Shown here: positions 43,231 through 51,748 of the stretch, piece after piece
Layout: every line of letters begins with the position of its first letter
Numbering within the stretch: the stretch's first letter is position 1
Origin: Clostridia bacterium
GTDB taxonomy: Bacteria; Bacillota; Clostridia; Oscillospirales; Acutalibacteraceae
NCBI GenBank assembly: GCA_017473925.1
Contig: JAFUIY010000111.1
Span: 1 to 64,000 of the forward strand
DNA: 64,000 nt
Reading direction: 5' to 3'
Notes under the pieces: model-generated
Seen by the model: only the letters and a program-made list of their open reading frames with translations
What the model was told of the DNA's origin: nothing
Database searches by the model: none
Position numbers and translations under genes: made by a program

Positions 43231-43791
43231 TTTATATAACAATTCTCTCACACAATCATTCCCCGTAAAATGAACGGGAATTATGCCGGTTTCTGCAGCT
43301 GCAGCGACATTTACCGCATTATCATCAACCATATATATTTCATCAAAATCACAGTCAAACTGTGACACACAATATTTATATATTTCCTTATCGGGCTTTG
43401 CAATTCCGATGTTACAGGATACAACCATTGTGTCAAAAAGGTGTGTAAGTGAATACTTCTCAAAAAGTGACTCAACAAAGCCCTTTGATGCATTTGAAAG
43501 AAGTGCTACACTTGAATTTTCCCTGAGCTTCTTTATCATCTCAACAAGCTCCTCATTGAGAACAATAAATGAGTTCCAGTCGTCTGCAACAGTCTGTTTA
43601 TCAACACCGAATTCGTCAGCAATGCTTGCAAGAAGCTCATCGTATGTAATCAGACCGAGGTCAGCAGGAACAAAAAGCTTATCCTTGAGCTCGCTTATAT
43701 CATCGCTTTCAGCATATTTTCTGACGATACGGGGACCGATTTCACCGAATATAACACCGAAGCAGTCAAAAATAACAAGTCTTTTCTTCAT
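43225..43791 (-). CDS. HAD-superfamily hydrolase, subfamily IA
   Basis: This 188-aa phosphatase-like enzyme has HAD motif I DCFGV (nucleophile Asp and a Phe in place of the third-position Asp/Gly pattern), motif II SNAS, motif III KPDKEIY and motif IV VDDN, with a helical cap between ~15 and 85. The substrate is unknown; close families dephosphorylate sugar phosphates or nucleotides. The frame opens at GTG 43800, but AGGTGA lies 5 nt before ATG 43791. It is divergent from the FAD oxidoreductase gene, and the two share a back-to-back promoter region. Confidence 0.82.
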   Translation of the reverse strand: MKKRLVIFDCFGVIFGEIGPRIVRKYAESDDISELKDKLFVPADLGLITYDELLASIADEFGVDKQTVADDWNSFIVLNEELVEMIKKLRENSSVALLSNASKGFVESLFEKYSLTHLFDTMVVSCNIGIAKPDKEIYKYCVSQFDCDFDEIYMVDDNAVNVAAAAETGIIPVHFTGNDCVRELLYKQ

Positions 43792-43807
43792 TTCAATCAC
43801 CTTATTG

Positions 43808-43868
43808 ATTATAATATGAACACACTGCAGATGTCAATATTGACTTTATTCCCGTGATAAATTACAAT
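43808..43868. promoter_or_regulatory. Divergent sigma-A promoters with abutting -35 boxes
   Basis: Minus strand: TTGACA (43837-43832), 18-bp spacer, TATAAT (43813-43808) for the HAD gene. Plus strand: TTGACT (43840-43845), 17-bp spacer, TACAAT (43863-43868) for the FAD oxidoreductase. The two -35 boxes form the palindrome GTCAATATTGAC, so the promoters must compete or share a regulator. Confidence 0.7.
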
Positions 43869-43888
43869 AAAGAAAAGGAGTTGAAAAT

Positions 43889-45181
43889 ATGAAAAAGGTA
43901 ATTGTCGCAGGTGCAGGCATAGGCGGACTTTCTGCAGCTTCAAATCTTGCAAAACACGGATATGATGTCACACTCTATGAAGCAAAGCAGAGACATGAGC
44001 TCGGTTATGACTGGCGTGACACAATTCTTATTGATATATTTGAAAAGGCAGATTTTACCGTCCCTGATGCTTCACATTTTGAGCCTCATGTAAAGGTCTG
44101 TTACAGAAATCCCGACAAGAGCAGAAAGCTTGTTTCACTGACAGAGCCCGACAAAAGAGTTGTTTCCGTAGACAGACAGTTCCTCGCTTCGCATCTTGTT
44201 TCCGAATGTGAAAAAAACGGCGTAAAATTCAGCTTCGGCACTCCTGTGCTTTCGGCTGTCACATCAGGTGACAGGGTTACGGGAGTTATCACCTCCCGGG
44301 GTGAAGCAGACTGTGACCTTCTTATTGACTCTGCCGGTATGCGTTCATCTGTTCGGACATCACTTCCTCTTGTCTGCGGTGTCACAACAACGGGAACAAA
44401 AACAGATACTCTTTACACATACAGAGCCTATTATGAAAGACTGACTGATGAAATGGCTTATCCGCCTTTCCATTTCTATTTCTATCATATGGGCAGAAAA
44501 GGAATCGACTGGGTAATAACAGACAAGAAATATATTGATATCCTCATAGGCAGCTTTACACCGCTGACACAGCAGGATATTGACGAAGCCGTTGCAGACT
44601 TCCGTAACGAATTCCCCTATATGGGCAAAAAGATTATCCGCGGAGGGCAGAAGGCAAAAATCCCCCTCGGCAGGACAAATCCCGTCATTGTTTGTGACGG
44701 TTATGCCGCTGTGGGCGACTGTGCCGTTATGATTGAGCCTCTGAGCGGGTCGGGCATTTCACAAAGCATGCTCGGCGGAAAAATACTTGCAGACACAGTA
44801 ATTGACATCGGCAGCAACGATATCACAAAGGAAGGCTTATGGAAATATCAGTACAGATATTTCAAGGAATTCGCAGAAAAGAACATTCCCGATGATATTA
44901 TAAAAGGCTTTCTTTCCGTCACAAGTGCAGATGAGCTTGATTATCTCATCAACAGCCGTATCCTGACGGAAAAGGAGTTTTCGGGAGGCTCCTACATAAG
45001 TCTGACTTTCGGTGACATAATGACAAAAGCCGTTGCAATCATAAAAAGACCTGTTCTTATAAAAAAACTTATAACAATAGGTACAAAGCTTATAAAATAC
45101 AAAAAGGTATGTTCAATGATGCCTGAGAATTATAACAAAGCGGCAATTGATAAATGGCAACAGGCTTATCTTGACTTCTGA
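43889..45181 (+). CDS. FAD-dependent oxidoreductase, geranylgeranyl reductase-like
   Basis: This 430-aa flavoprotein of the PHBH/GGR group has the N-terminal FAD motif GAGIGGLSAASNLAKHG, the GD motif region (YAAVGDCAVMIEPLSGSGIS), and a C-terminal tail of about 100 residues with a basic amphipathic stretch (IIKRPVLIKKLITIG) that may touch the membrane. Relatives reduce isoprenoid chains or oxidise aromatic and lipid substrates. No isoprenoid gene is adjacent, so the substrate is open. AAGGAG lies 8 nt before the ATG. It has its own promoter, divergent from the HAD gene. Confidence 0.75.
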   Translation: MKKVIVAGAGIGGLSAASNLAKHGYDVTLYEAKQRHELGYDWRDTILIDIFEKADFTVPDASHFEPHVKVCYRNPDKSRKLVSLTEPDKRVVSVDRQFLASHLVSECEKNGVKFSFGTPVLSAVTSGDRVTGVITSRGEADCDLLIDSAGMRSSVRTSLPLVCGVTTTGTKTDTLYTYRAYYERLTDEMAYPPFHFYFYHMGRKGIDWVITDKKYIDILIGSFTPLTQQDIDEAVADFRNEFPYMGKKIIRGGQKAKIPLGRTNPVIVCDGYAAVGDCAVMIEPLSGSGISQSMLGGKILADTVIDIGSNDITKEGLWKYQYRYFKEFAEKNIPDDIIKGFLSVTSADELDYLINSRILTEKEFSGGSYISLTFGDIMTKAVAIIKRPVLIKKLITIGTKLIKYKKVCSMMPENYNKAAIDKWQQAYLDF

Positions 45182-45247
45182 TATTAATGTTTTATAAAAT
45201 AGAAAATTATCTTCACTGCAAGCTGTTTGTAAATTTTTTATTCCTAT

Positions 45248-45278
45248 GCAACACTTTTCCTGTTTTTACACTCTAATA
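45248..45278 (+). promoter_or_regulatory. Putative ECF promoter of the dockerin protein gene
   Basis: GCAACACTTT to ACACTCTAATA, 31 bp, aligns without gaps to the sequence before the ECF sigma gene (27 of 31 identical). The RBS AAAGGAGG follows at 45283-45290. Confidence 0.7.
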
Positions 45279-45298
45279 AATAAAAGGAGGTTTTACTT

Positions 45299-46090
45299 AT
45301 GAAAAAAATAACAGCGATATTCCTGACAGCAATTCTTTTAATCTGCGGCATCAGTACGGCATCGGCATATGATATCGGTGATGATGTAAAAGAAAGTTTT
45401 CTTGCATACAATGTACTTTATCTCACAGAAGAAACAAAAGCCGGTGAAATCAGGTATTTTGGTGAAAGAATAACTTTCAAAGACAAGGACGGCAATGTTC
45501 TTTCTGCAGAAGATAACCTTAAATCAGGCGATACTCTTGTATATTTCAATACACTTGATATATACACCGTTGTGCTTGTCGGCGACTGTAACTGTGACGG
45601 AAAAATTACTTCTGCAGACGCCAGAATAGCATTAAGATTATCTTCTCATATCGACGCCCCTTACAAGTATGAAGATGCACACAGTGCATGGGATACAGAC
45701 TATTCCCAGACAATCAGCGCTGCAGATGCAAGACTCATTCTGCGCTGTTCCGCAAAGCTCGGGAATTTTGATGGTTTTAAAACAGCATTCAACGACAGAA
45801 TGGACAGACTCAGAGAAATCAACAAAGATGCCAGCTATACTCATGATATGGTAATGGTATGTATGAATCCTGAATATGTCAACAACAAGGCTGCATACAC
45901 ACCTGAGTTTTACGGCGACCTTGTAAGCAGGGTTGAAAAGTGGATTACATATTCAGATACCCATGTATGGCTTAAAATCTACCTGAAAGAACCGTCAAAA
46001 GAAAACCTTGATAGACTCTATGAACAGTGCAAACAGAATGATGCAATAATTGCAACAGATAAGAATCACATCATATATCTGGAATGGTAA
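45299..46090 (+). CDS. Secreted dockerin-containing protein, probable ECF sigma target
   Basis: This 263-aa protein has a signal peptide (1-23, ending STASA), an N-terminal beta-rich region (~25-90), a type I dockerin-like module (~97-160) with two EF-hand repeats (GDCNCDGKITSADARIALRL and DTDYSQTISAADARLILR), and a C-terminal domain of ~100 residues of unknown function with DTHVWLKIYLKEP. Dockerins bind cohesins on scaffoldins through calcium-bound loops. It has no catalytic module, so it may be structural or a binding part of a surface complex. It is transcribed alone from the ECF-type promoter, which ties it to envelope signalling. Confidence 0.8.
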   Translation: MKKITAIFLTAILLICGISTASAYDIGDDVKESFLAYNVLYLTEETKAGEIRYFGERITFKDKDGNVLSAEDNLKSGDTLVYFNTLDIYTVVLVGDCNCDGKITSADARIALRLSSHIDAPYKYEDAHSAWDTDYSQTISAADARLILRCSAKLGNFDGFKTAFNDRMDRLREINKDASYTHDMVMVCMNPEYVNNKAAYTPEFYGDLVSRVEKWITYSDTHVWLKIYLKEPSKENLDRLYEQCKQNDAIIATDKNHIIYLEW

Positions 46091-46106
46091 TTACTGAATT
46101 TTATTT

Positions 46107-46135
46107 ACTGCGGTCTTGTGACCGCAGTTTTTTTG
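46107..46135 (+). terminator. Intrinsic terminator of the dockerin gene
   Basis: ACTGCGGTC (46107-46115) pairs with GACCGCAGT (46120-46128) around TTGT, followed by seven T. Confidence 0.9.
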
Positions 46136-46154
46136 TTAATTTTTTTAAATATTA

Positions 46155-46183
46155 TTGCAATTATTTATTCTTTCTTGTATAAT
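46155..46183 (+). promoter_or_regulatory. Sigma-A promoter of the GtrA-like/alcohol dehydrogenase operon
   Basis: TTGCAA (46155-46160), 17-bp spacer, TATAAT (46178-46183). The promoter overlaps the first codons of the longer open frame, which supports the TTG start at 46218. Confidence 0.7.
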
Positions 46184-46217
46184 AATTCATAATAATATTT
46201 TAATTGGAGTGATTACT

Positions 46218-46769
46218 TTGGCAGTACTCAAAAACATTGACAACAAAGCAGAAGAAAAAGGTTCGTTACTTGTAACGATATGGCAGTTCGTAAAATTTAT
46301 CGTAGTAAGCCTTCTTGCTATGATAGTACAGTTCGTTCTTCTTAACACACTTCAGCTTATTCCCGCAATCAAAGACCTCTACACAGTTGATTTCGCATGG
46401 TGGGTATTCGTTTACCCCGCAGCAGTCGGCGGTCTCGGTTACTTTATCGTAAGTAATGTTGCAAACATCATTGCTCAGATTGTTGCTTTCTTCGTAAACA
46501 AGGAAAAGACATTCAACTCAGGTGCAAACATTGCTGTTGCACTTCCCATCTACATAATTTTCACAATTGCACTTATCATGTTCTCAGCATGGCTTAACCC
46601 CACTCTCAAGGACCTTTTCCTCGGCTTTGAATGGTGTAACGAGACAGCTGCAAAGAACATTGCAACAATGATTTGTTCAGCACTTCAGTTCTTCCTTTAC
46701 TTCCCTGTTGACAAGATTCTCTTCCACAAGAAAAAGGAAGACAAGGCAGAAGAAGCAAAGGCTGAATAA
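46218..46769 (+). CDS. GtrA-like four-helix membrane protein
   Basis: This 183-aa protein has four membrane helices (~18-45, 60-92, 100-125, 145-165) and the segment NIIAQIVAFFVNKEKTF, close to the N...(W/K)TF pattern of the GtrA family, which helps move or hold lipid-linked sugars. The last 20 residues are a Lys/Glu-rich inner tail. The start is TTG, with GGAG 8 nt upstream; the upstream ATG at 46155 lies inside the promoter. No glycosyltransferase gene is adjacent, and it is cotranscribed with the alcohol dehydrogenase gene 25 nt downstream. Confidence 0.65.
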   Translation: MAVLKNIDNKAEEKGSLLVTIWQFVKFIVVSLLAMIVQFVLLNTLQLIPAIKDLYTVDFAWWVFVYPAAVGGLGYFIVSNVANIIAQIVAFFVNKEKTFNSGANIAVALPIYIIFTIALIMFSAWLNPTLKDLFLGFEWCNETAAKNIATMICSALQFFLYFPVDKILFHKKKEDKAEEAKAE

Positions 46770-46794
46770 TATCTTCTATAACGGAGGACAAAAC

Positions 46795-48006
46795 ATGAAC
46801 AGAAAAATGTATGAGGCATACTGCAGAACATTCCAGGGCGTTATGAAAGCTGCAATGGGAGTTCTTGACTGGTCAGAGCCTCAGCTTATAAAAGGTGCCG
46901 GTGCAGTCACAAAGCTGCCTCAGGTTATAAAAGAGCTCGGCTACAACAATGTCCTTGTTGTAACAGATAAAGGTCTTATGGCACTTCATCTTCTTGATTC
47001 TATGTTTGAAGAGCTCAGCAACAATGACATCGCCTATGTGGTATATGACGGTGTTCAGCCCAACCCCACAATCGACAATATTGAAGAAGCAAAGAACCTC
47101 TACACTGGCAACGGCTGTCAGGCAATCATTGCCTTCGGCGGCGGCTCACCCATGGACTGTGCAAAGGCATGCGGTGCAAGAATTGCAAGACCGAATACAG
47201 AAATCCCCAAGATGCGCGGTCAGCTCAAGGTTCTCAAGAAGATACCCACTCTTTTCGCAGTTCCCACAACAGCAGGTACAGGCTCAGAAGCTACACTTGC
47301 AGCTGTTGTTTCAAATCCGAAGACACACGAAAAGAATGCTATCAATGACCCTGTTCTTCGTCCCAAGTATGCAGTTCTTGACCCTGAACTTACATTAGGA
47401 CTTCCCCCTCACATCACATCAACAACAGGTATGGATGCACTCACCCATGCAGTTGAAGCTTACATAGGCAACAGCAATACTGCTGACACAGAGGAAAAAG
47501 CAAGAATGGCAACACAGATGATTTTTGCAAACCTTGAAACAGCTTACAAGGACGGCAAAAATGTTGAAGCAAGAGAAAACATGCTTCTTGCATCTTACTA
47601 TGCAGGTGTTGCATTCACAAGAGCATATGTAGGTTATGTCCATGCAATCGCTCACAATCTCGGCGGTATGTACGGCATTCCTCACGGTCTTGCAAATGCA
47701 GTTATTCTTCCTTATGTTCTTGATTACTTCGGTGAATCAGCTTATAAGCGTCTTGCTGAACTTGCTGATGTTGCAGGTCTTGATTGTGCAGGTAAGTCAG
47801 ACGAAGAAAAGGCAAAGATGTTCATTGCTGAAATCAGAAGAATGAATAAGGATATGAACATCCCCGAGAAGTTTGAACAGATAAAGGAAGCAGACATTTC
47901 ACTTATCGCAGACAGAGCACTCAAGGAGGGTAATCCCCTTTATCCCGTGCCGAAGATTATGGATAAGGCAGAATGTGTTGCAATCATAAGACAGCTTATG
48001 GCATAA
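46795..48006 (+). CDS. Iron-containing alcohol dehydrogenase
   Basis: This 403-aa enzyme should reduce aldehydes to alcohols with NAD(P)H, a fermentation redox sink. Motifs are the NAD-binding AFGGGSPMDCAKACG, PTTAGTGSEAT, and iron ligands within TTGMDALTHAVEAY and VHAIAHNLGGMYGIPHG. Length and order fit group III alcohol/butanol/1,3-propanediol dehydrogenases. The frame opens inside the previous gene, but ACGGAGGAC ends 5 nt before ATG 46795. The gene shares a transcript with the GtrA-like gene and ends in its own terminator. The substrate is not fixed by sequence. Confidence 0.9.
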   Translation: MNRKMYEAYCRTFQGVMKAAMGVLDWSEPQLIKGAGAVTKLPQVIKELGYNNVLVVTDKGLMALHLLDSMFEELSNNDIAYVVYDGVQPNPTIDNIEEAKNLYTGNGCQAIIAFGGGSPMDCAKACGARIARPNTEIPKMRGQLKVLKKIPTLFAVPTTAGTGSEATLAAVVSNPKTHEKNAINDPVLRPKYAVLDPELTLGLPPHITSTTGMDALTHAVEAYIGNSNTADTEEKARMATQMIFANLETAYKDGKNVEARENMLLASYYAGVAFTRAYVGYVHAIAHNLGGMYGIPHGLANAVILPYVLDYFGESAYKRLAELADVAGLDCAGKSDEEKAKMFIAEIRRMNKDMNIPEKFEQIKEADISLIADRALKEGNPLYPVPKIMDKAECVAIIRQLMA

Positions 48007-48012
48007 TTCAGA

Positions 48013-48048
48013 GGGAGGAAAAGTCAATAACTTTTCTTCCCTTTTTTT
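48013..48048 (+). terminator. Intrinsic terminator of the alcohol dehydrogenase gene
   Basis: GGGAGGAAAAGT (48013-48024) pairs with ACTTTTCTTCCC (48030-48041), with one G-T pair, followed by seven T. Confidence 0.88.
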
Positions 48049-48063
48049 CAGGAGTGAAAGAAA

Positions 48064-49302
48064 ATGTATTTATGGAACTATATCAGCAGTGAGCTTGCAG
48101 AAAACGGCCAGCCCGCAACTACAAGCATCGGCTATTACGATGAATCAGACAATGTGATACTTTTCACAGTAAATGAAAACAAATGGCAGGTAAAAGCACC
48201 TGCAGGCATCAACACCCGTGAAGCAATGATTCTCTTTATGACGGCAAATGTACCTGTGCTTAAAGAATTCATTGATGGTAATGATACTGAAATACTCTTC
48301 AATCCTTCAATCGAAGATATGGTGCCTCCCTCACCTGCAGCAGTCATTGCACAGGAAGAAGCACCTGCAGCACCGATTGAAGAAGCACCAGTTGTTCAGC
48401 CCGTAGCAGTTCCCTCTTACGAAGAAGATGACGATGATGAAATTCCTGTAACAGGTCAGCCTGACGAAGATGATTATTATGAAGCTGCTCCCGTTGCTCA
48501 GCCCGAGCCTGCTCCCTATTATGAGGTTCCCGTTGCTCAGCCTGAGCCGGAAATATCTCAGCCCGTGGAGATGAAAATTGTAAGATGTGAAAAGTGTGGT
48601 TTGTTTTATGATTCTGCTGCACATCTGTCATGCCCCTTCTGCAAAAATGAAGAAGCTCCTGTTGAAGCAGCTACGGCTGAAGCTCCTGTAATCGCATCTC
48701 CTGCAGATGAATTTAATGTTGAAGAACCTGAAGCTCCTGCTCAGATTAATAATGAAGCAGAAACAATCATTGACCTGAGCAATAATGATGTTGATGATAT
48801 CGACAATATTGCATTTGCTCCGATTCCATCTTTTTCACAGACAGCAACAGTCAATTTCTACATAAACGACGGACTTTACTCATCAGTAACAGCAAATGAC
48901 GGTGAAGAGATTTCTCTCGGAAGAGCAGATTTCTGTACAATCTTCTGTGCAGAGGAAAAACAACTCAGCCGTGTTCATTGCACAATTCAGTACAATGCTG
49001 CAGAAAACACATTCTGTATCAAAGACAAATCTCTCAACGGTATCTTTGATTTTACCGGTTCAAGACTTCCTAAGGATACTGCAGTTATCGTGCCTGCAGG
49101 AACACGTCTGTGGGTTGCTACAAAAGCAATGATGATTGAATTTGTTACAAATACTGCATCAGCACTTGAAGTTCCCTCACAGGAAGAACCTGCATTTGTT
49201 CCGGTTCAGCCTGCTGCACGTAATGTGTGCAATGCATGCGGCGGAGAATACGGTCCCGACGCACTTTTCTGCCCCTGGTGCGGAAACAAGCTTACCGTAT
49301 AA
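48064..49302 (+). CDS. FHA protein with two zinc ribbons, outside the main cluster
   Basis: This 412-aa soluble protein has an N-terminal domain (~1-85), a long acidic Pro/Glu/Tyr-rich linker (~90-170), a zinc finger (CEKCGLFYD then CPFC, ~180-200) like those of the small FHA adaptors at 10.7 and 15.6 kb, an FHA domain (~260-360) with SLGRAD, SRVHC and LNGIF, and a C-terminal zinc ribbon (CNAC then CPWC). A segment NEAETIIDLSNN could be a phosphothreonine site. The finger and FHA types match the 5-30 kb cluster closely, so it is probably an eighth member of the same network. AGGAG lies 9 nt before the ATG. Confidence 0.78.
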   Translation: MYLWNYISSELAENGQPATTSIGYYDESDNVILFTVNENKWQVKAPAGINTREAMILFMTANVPVLKEFIDGNDTEILFNPSIEDMVPPSPAAVIAQEEAPAAPIEEAPVVQPVAVPSYEEDDDDEIPVTGQPDEDDYYEAAPVAQPEPAPYYEVPVAQPEPEISQPVEMKIVRCEKCGLFYDSAAHLSCPFCKNEEAPVEAATAEAPVIASPADEFNVEEPEAPAQINNEAETIIDLSNNDVDDIDNIAFAPIPSFSQTATVNFYINDGLYSSVTANDGEEISLGRADFCTIFCAEEKQLSRVHCTIQYNAAENTFCIKDKSLNGIFDFTGSRLPKDTAVIVPAGTRLWVATKAMMIEFVTNTASALEVPSQEEPAFVPVQPAARNVCNACGGEYGPDALFCPWCGNKLTV

Positions 49303-49317
49303 GAATATCTTAAACAT

Positions 49318-49357
49318 AAAATCAGCCGTTACTCACAGTAGTGGCTGATTTTTTATT
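49318..49357 (+). terminator. Intrinsic terminator of the FHA gene
   Basis: AAAATCAGCC (49318-49327) pairs with GGCTGATTTT (49343-49352), followed by a T-rich run. Confidence 0.85.
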
Positions 49358-49444
49358 TCATTATTTACCGATTCTTTCATAAACAGACTGCCTCGAAATA
49401 CAAAAAAATTCATTCCGTTTATTGTTTTATTTACAAAAATACTG

Positions 49445-49473
49445 TTGTACTGTGACGGGTTTTATTATATAAT
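49445..49473 (+). promoter_or_regulatory. Sigma-A promoter of the two-component operon
   Basis: TTGTAC (49445-49450), 17-bp spacer, TATAAT (49468-49473); RBS GAGGTGA at 49482-49488. Confidence 0.65.
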
Positions 49474-49493
49474 AGTATATTGAGGTGACATGT

Positions 49494-50159
49494 ATGCTTA
49501 AAATAATGGTTGTCGATGACAATGAAAACACAAGAAAACTCACAAGCACCGTTCTGAAACGCAACGGCTATGATACAGTCTGTGCCGGTGACGGTGAAGA
49601 GGGTCTTGAAATCATGGACAAAACACATATCGACCTGATAGTTCTCGATATTATGATGCCTAAAATGAACGGCTTTGAATTCACAAGAACACTCAGGGAA
49701 TGCGGTTGGGAAACACCTATTCTTATGGTAACGGCATAGGAATCACAACTTGATAAAAAAGAGGGCTTCCTTGCAGGCACGGATGACTACATGGTAAAGC
49801 CCGTTGACGAAGAAGAAATGCTTCTCCGTATAGCTGCTCTTCTGCGCCGTTCCAAAATCGCAAGCGAAAGAAAAATCACAATCGGCTCTACAGTCCTCAA
49901 TCACGATTCTCTCACAGTCACAACTCCCGAGGGAACCACAGAGCTTCCTCAGAAGGAATTCATGCTGTTATTTCAGCTTCTTTCTTATAAAGACAAGATT
50001 TTTACACGACGTCAGCTGATGGATGAAATCTGGGATATGGATTCTGACACTGATGAAAGAACTGTTGACGTTCATATAAACAGACTCCGTGACAAATTCA
50101 AGAACAACCCTGATTTCAGCATTGTAACAATCAGAGGTCTCGGATATAAAGCCGTTTAA
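49494..50159 (+). pseudogene. OmpR-type response regulator interrupted by an in-frame amber codon
   Basis: The frame 49494-50159 encodes a complete OmpR/PhoB-family regulator of 221 codons except for TAG at 49737-49739 (codon 82). Before it is a normal receiver (VVDDNENTRK, phosphoacceptor Asp52 in VLDIMMP, then TPILMVTA). After it the same frame continues ESQLDKKEGFLAGTDDYMVKP and a winged-helix domain ending RGLGYKAV. Family members usually have Lys at codon 82, so one A-to-T change (AAG to TAG) explains it. No frameshift or other decay is seen, so the change is recent, a sequencing error, or read through. A 122-aa C-terminal part from ATG 49791 could be made alone. The kinase gene downstream is intact. 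Confidence 0.8.
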
Positions 50160-50173
50160 AGGGGATTATAGCT

Positions 50174-51235
50174 TTGTTTAAGAATCTTTTCAGAAAAGAC
50201 TGGGCAATTCATATCACAATTACAATTATCATGTTCTTTATTCTGCTCACATCAAGCGGAATCACAATGCTTGTTATCCTGCTGATAAGAAGAATTTTCC
50301 CTCAGCTGTTTATACAGCTTGCCCCCGTATCCCTTACATTCATAGCATTCCTGTCGAGTACCATTATCGGAACGGGTGTTTCACTTTTTGTTACAAGACA
50401 CTTTTTCAAGCCTGTTGACGGCATAATAAAATCACAGAAAAAAGTTGCAAACGGTGACTTTTCTGTCAGGGTTACTCCCCCTAAAAGCGACACAATCATC
50501 ACTGACCTTGTTGACGGCTTCAACACCATGACAGAAGAACTCGGCAGTACGGAAATGTTCAGAAACGACTTCATCAATAACTTTTCCCATGAATTCAAGA
50601 CACCGATTGTTTCAATCAAGGGCTTTGCAAAACAGCTTCAGAATGACGATATAAGCGAAGAACAGAAAAAAGAGTATATAAGCATCATTGTCAATGAATC
50701 GGACAGACTCGCTTCAATGTCATCAAATATTCTTCTGCTGACAAAGTTTGAAAACCAGCAGATGGTTACTGACAAAACAGAGTTTTACCTTGATGAACAG
50801 ATAAGAAAATGTATACTTCTTCTCGAAAAGCAGTGGAGCAGAAAAAACATTGAATTCGATATTGACCTGAACGAAATTAAATACTACTCCAACGAAGAAA
50901 TGCTTTCCCATGTATGGCTCAACATTCTCGGAAATGCAATAAAATTCACTCCAGAAAACGGAATGGTCAGAATAAAATGTTACTCAGACGGCTCAAATGT
51001 CACTGTCAGGATATCAGACAACGGCATCGGCATGAATGAAAAGATGCAGAAGCACATTTTTGACAAGTTCTATCAGGGTGATGATTCACACAAGAGTGCA
51101 GGAAACGGTCTCGGACTTCCCCTTGCAAAACGGGTTGTAACCCTCTGCGGCGGCACAATTTCCGTCAGAAGCAATGAAAACGATGGTACAACATTTATTG
51201 TAAGACTCCCTGCAGAAAAAAAGCATGATCCGTGA
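50174..51235 (+). CDS. Two-component sensor histidine kinase
   Basis: This 353-aa membrane kinase has two helices (~13-38 and 50-73) with almost no outer loop, a HAMP domain (~75-125), a HisKA domain with FSHEFKTP (His139), and a HATPase domain (~215-350) with NILGNAIKFT, SDNGIGM and GNGLGLPLAK. The short outer part suggests it senses a membrane or inner signal, as in antimicrobial peptide sensors. It starts with TTG 14 nt after the response regulator. Its partner carries an amber stop, so the pathway may be switched off in this strain. Confidence 0.88.
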   Translation: MFKNLFRKDWAIHITITIIMFFILLTSSGITMLVILLIRRIFPQLFIQLAPVSLTFIAFLSSTIIGTGVSLFVTRHFFKPVDGIIKSQKKVANGDFSVRVTPPKSDTIITDLVDGFNTMTEELGSTEMFRNDFINNFSHEFKTPIVSIKGFAKQLQNDDISEEQKKEYISIIVNESDRLASMSSNILLLTKFENQQMVTDKTEFYLDEQIRKCILLLEKQWSRKNIEFDIDLNEIKYYSNEEMLSHVWLNILGNAIKFTPENGMVRIKCYSDGSNVTVRISDNGIGMNEKMQKHIFDKFYQGDDSHKSAGNGLGLPLAKRVVTLCGGTISVRSNENDGTTFIVRLPAEKKHDP

Positions 51236-51248
51236 TTACGGACCATGC
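51223..51248. terminator. Hairpin between convergent kinase and nrdR genes
   Basis: GCATG-TCCGT and ACGGA-ATGC arms pair around GATT, with a small internal bulge. It lies between the two convergent stop codons and may serve both genes. The T tracts are short. Confidence 0.4.
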
Positions 51249-51272
51249 ATTATGCTAACAATATAAACAATG

Positions 51273-51734
51273 TCAGACAGATTTGTTACCGAGAAGTCTT
51301 GCAAGCTCATCCATGAATGAATTGATGTCACGGAACTGTCTGTAAACAGAAGCAAAGCGGACATAAGCAACCTCATCGATATTCTTGAGCTTATCCATTG
51401 CAAGCTCACCGATTTTTATTGAAGTGACTTCCCTGTCAATTGAATTCTGAAGCTGAGCTTCAATGTCATCAACAGCATGTTCAATGACTTCAAGGGGCAC
51501 GGGACGCTTTTCACAAGCTCTGAGCATACCGCCTATAAGCTTGGTACGGTCAAAGACCTGTCTTGACTTATCTTTCTTGACAACAACAATAGGTAATGTT
51601 TCAATAATTTCATAGGTTGTGAAGCGTTTCTGACACTGCAGACACTCACGGCGTCTTCTTATTTTTTCGCCTTCGTCTGTAGGACGGGAATCGATAACCT
51701 TGCTTTCTTCATAACCGCAAAAAGGACATTTCAT
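51273..51734 (-). CDS. nrdR: Transcriptional repressor NrdR
   Basis: This 153-aa regulator of ribonucleotide reductase genes has an N-terminal zinc ribbon (Cys3, Cys6, Cys31, Cys34; [26 protein letters not shown]) and an ATP-cone (~49-140) that reads ATP/dATP. The length is standard. AGGTGA lies 4 nt before the ATG. A 9-bp inverted repeat in the intergenic region (51749-51783) may be its own operator. No nrd gene is in the window; the neighbour is the divergent CCA-adding enzyme. Confidence 0.95.
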   Translation of the reverse strand: MKCPFCGYEESKVIDSRPTDEGEKIRRRRECLQCQKRFTTYEIIETLPIVVVKKDKSRQVFDRTKLIGGMLRACEKRPVPLEVIEHAVDDIEAQLQNSIDREVTSIKIGELAMDKLKNIDEVAYVRFASVYRQFRDINSFMDELARLLGNKSV

Positions 51735-51748
51735 ATAATCACCTGCTG

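Noticed and set aside
43283..43819. 178-aa plus-strand open frame
   Set aside because: It lies opposite the HAD gene, has no RBS and shows no domain.
46155..46217. Longer N-terminus for the GtrA-like protein from ATG 46155
   Set aside because: That stretch is occupied by a good promoter and lacks an RBS; TTG 46218 has GGAG at correct spacing.
49737..49739. TAG reassigned to an amino acid in this organism
   Set aside because: TAG serves as a normal stop at 38791-38793 and 55383-55385, and no other long gene has internal TAG codons.
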